Shown: positions 62,928 to 64,000 of the stretch, piece after piece
How the letters are laid out: each line of letters starts with the position of its first letter
Position numbering within the stretch: the stretch's first letter is position 1
Assembly: GCF_002964605.1 (NCBI RefSeq)
Contig: NZ_PQDH01000010.1
Coordinates: 100,278-164,277 of the forward strand
Direction: 5' to 3'
DNA length: 64,000 nt
DNA from: Vallitalea okinawensis
GTDB lineage: Bacteria; Bacillota; Clostridia; Lachnospirales; PQDH01
Program-made: the position numbers and the translations under genes
The notes under the pieces: generated by a model
Told to the model about the DNA's origin: nothing
What the model saw: the letters and a program-made list of their open reading frames with translations, nothing else
Database searches by the model: none

Positions 62928-63893
62928 ATGAAGATGAAGAAATTAGTTGCATTAGGATTATTATGTACGACAGTAACAGCTGCAAGTTTTAGCGTATCAG
63001 CTAATGAAGTTGAAAGCGATACAACAACAGTACCAATGATGGAAAGAGGCTTCAAAGGTGGCAACCAAGCTGGAGTTAGAGGTGGCATGGGTAAAGGAAT
63101 GCAGAATGGCAGCTTTAAAGGTCAACAAGGTGGCGTTACATTGACAGAAGAGCAAGAGGCAGAGCTTCTTGAAATCCACGCTAAAGCTTATGCAGAAGCA
63201 GCTGGTGTAACAGTAGATGAAGCAAAAGCATTGGTTGAAGATTTTAGAGGTTTTAGAGAATTAGTGGCAGAAGACGATTTAAGAGAAGAATTTGGAACTG
63301 CAATAGCAACATATTTAGAAGAAGCAGGAATTGATTTCGGATTTAAGGGTGGTATGCAAGGATCACGAGGTGGAGTAGCATTAACAGAAGATCAAGAAGC
63401 AGAGTTATTAGAGATTCATGCGAAAGCTTATGCAGAAGTAACAGGTGTATCTGTAGATGAAGCGCAAGCATTAGTCGAAGATTTTAGAGATTTTAGAGAC
63501 CTAATAGAAGAAAATGATTTAGTAGATGAGTTTAGAACTGCTATGGTTGAATATTTAGAAGAAGCAGGAATTGAATATGGTTTTAAGGGTGGCATGCAGG
63601 GACCACGAGGTGGAGTAGCATTAACAGAAGAGCAAGAGGCAGAACTTTATGAAGCTCACGCTGAAGCTTATGCAGAGGTAGCAGGTATATCTGTAGATGA
63701 AGCCAAAACATTAGTTGAAGATTTTAAAGATTTCAGAGACTTAGTAGTAGAAAATGATTTAGTAGATGAATTTAGAACTGCTATGGCTGATAAGATGGAA
63801 GAAATGGATATTGAGTTTGGTCCAAGAGGTGGTATGCAGGGATCACAAGGTGGAATGAAAGGTAATCGTGGAGGTAAAGGTATACTTCAATAA
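62928..63893 (+). CDS. secreted protein with three 80-residue tandem repeats
   Basis: 321-residue exported protein of unknown function. The signal peptide (MKMKKLVALGLLCTTVTAAS) is cut near ASFSVSA. A Gly/Arg-rich stretch follows, then three tandem units, each a helical, acidic domain (LTEEQEAELLEIHAKAYAEA, VDEAKALVEDFR) ended by a Gly/Arg-rich FKGGMQGSRGG-type linker. No Cys, no cell-wall anchor and no enzymatic motif seen. ATG 62928 is chosen for the GGAGTG site; ATGs at 62898, 62919 and 62922 are also in frame. The repeats match unit for unit, indicating recent duplication. Confidence 0.8.
   Translation: MKMKKLVALGLLCTTVTAASFSVSANEVESDTTTVPMMERGFKGGNQAGVRGGMGKGMQNGSFKGQQGGVTLTEEQEAELLEIHAKAYAEAAGVTVDEAKALVEDFRGFRELVAEDDLREEFGTAIATYLEEAGIDFGFKGGMQGSRGGVALTEDQEAELLEIHAKAYAEVTGVSVDEAQALVEDFRDFRDLIEENDLVDEFRTAMVEYLEEAGIEYGFKGGMQGPRGGVALTEEQEAELYEAHAEAYAEVAGISVDEAKTLVEDFKDFRDLVVENDLVDEFRTAMADKMEEMDIEFGPRGGMQGSQGGMKGNRGGKGILQ
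63132..63851 (+). repeat. three tandem 240-base repeats
   Basis: Units 63132-63371, 63372-63611 and 63612-63851, all exactly 240 bases with the boundary at the GGTGGAGTAGCA-like segment. Units 2 and 3 are closest to each other. Confidence 0.85.
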
Positions 63894-63946
63894 AGATTAA
63901 TATTTTCCTAAGAAGAGAAGTGGCGGGAGTGTAACATTAATTGTGT

Positions 63947-63987
63947 AAAAATCCAATCTGGCTATGTATAGTTAGTTGGATTTTTCT
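63947..63987 (+). terminator. terminator of the repeat-protein gene
   Basis: AAAAATCCAA/TTGGATTTTT with a 19-base loop, T-rich afterwards. Confidence 0.75.
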
Positions 63988-64000
63988 TCCATATTTATAA

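Noticed and set aside
1..64000. Mobile elements, CRISPR arrays, prophage, toxin-antitoxin or defence islands
   Set aside because: No transposase, integrase, direct repeats with spacers, att-like repeats or phage structural genes were seen; the only tandem repeats are within the secreted protein at 63132-63851.

Overview
The window is AT-rich DNA from a low-GC Gram-positive anaerobe of the class Clostridia. The evidence is the Firmicutes-type fab/acc gene order with FabK instead of FabI, the YesM/YesN-type two-component genes, a PhoH/FloA/NfeD neighbourhood, a tandem glycine riboswitch, strong AGGAGG ribosome binding sites and frequent TTG/GTG starts. A Lachnospirales/Vallitalea-like organism is plausible, but the sequence read by eye does not prove it. 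No rRNA, tRNA, CRISPR array, insertion sequence or prophage gene was seen, so this looks like ordinary chromosome.

Layout. 1-1.8 kb: the end of an MFS transporter with two small regulatory proteins. 2-5 kb: an acidic Clostridia protein of unknown function, a DUF4190/DUF2752 membrane pair and a VanZ-like protein. 5.4-15.5 kb: a complete type II fatty acid synthesis operon (fabT, fabH, acpP, fabK, fabD, fabG, fabF, accB, fabZ, accC, accD, accA) with a near-consensus promoter overlapped by a FabT-type operator and a second operator before acpP. 15.6-19 kb: an Xre/TPR regulator, a membrane-anchored unknown, a candidate small ORF, an L,D-transpeptidase and a C39-type peptidase. 19-23.5 kb: a methyltransferase, PhoH/YlaK, an AlbA_2 ATP-binding protein and a YaiI-family protein. 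23.8-27.1 kb: a Spo0B-type histidine kinase and a LytTR response regulator flanking NfeD and flotillin FloA. 27.2-32.2 kb: an iron-dependent alcohol dehydrogenase, then a minus-strand cluster (lipoate ligase, AraC regulator, ThuA protein, Gfo/Idh oxidoreductase). 32.4-38.9 kb: a tandem glycine riboswitch and the glycine cleavage operon gcvT-gcvH-gcvPA-gcvPB-lpd. 38.9-40.7 kb: a Crp-like regulator with a perfect palindrome in its 5' region and a divergent YdcZ-type transporter pair. 40.7-43.9 kb: an AraC regulator divergent from a GH2 glycosidase.

44-52.6 kb: a sugar-sensing cassette (YesN-type regulator, YesM/LytS-type kinase, membrane-anchored sugar-binding protein) followed by a ribose/xylose-class ABC importer (ATPase, permease, lipoprotein). 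52.8-56.4 kb: a ferric-iron ABC importer behind a consensus promoter with two Fur-like boxes. 56.6-58.1 kb: a PP2C phosphatase joined through one membrane helix to two LysM domains. 58.3-62.7 kb: xylose isomerase, a GC-rich folded element, a ROK regulator (XylR-like) and xylulokinase. 62.9-63.9 kb: a secreted protein built of three exact-length 80-residue repeats.

How the parts work together: lipoate ligase, upstream of and divergent from the gcv operon, can supply the lipoyl group of GcvH. The kinase/regulator/binding-protein trio next to a sugar importer, with xylA/xylB 6-10 kb away, resembles the XylFII-LytS-YesN xylose-sensing arrangement known in Clostridium. The items I consider most worth a second look are the PP2C-LysM receptor-like phosphatase, the unassigned structured element between xylA and xylR, the kinase/regulator pair split by NfeD-FloA, and the three-repeat secreted protein.
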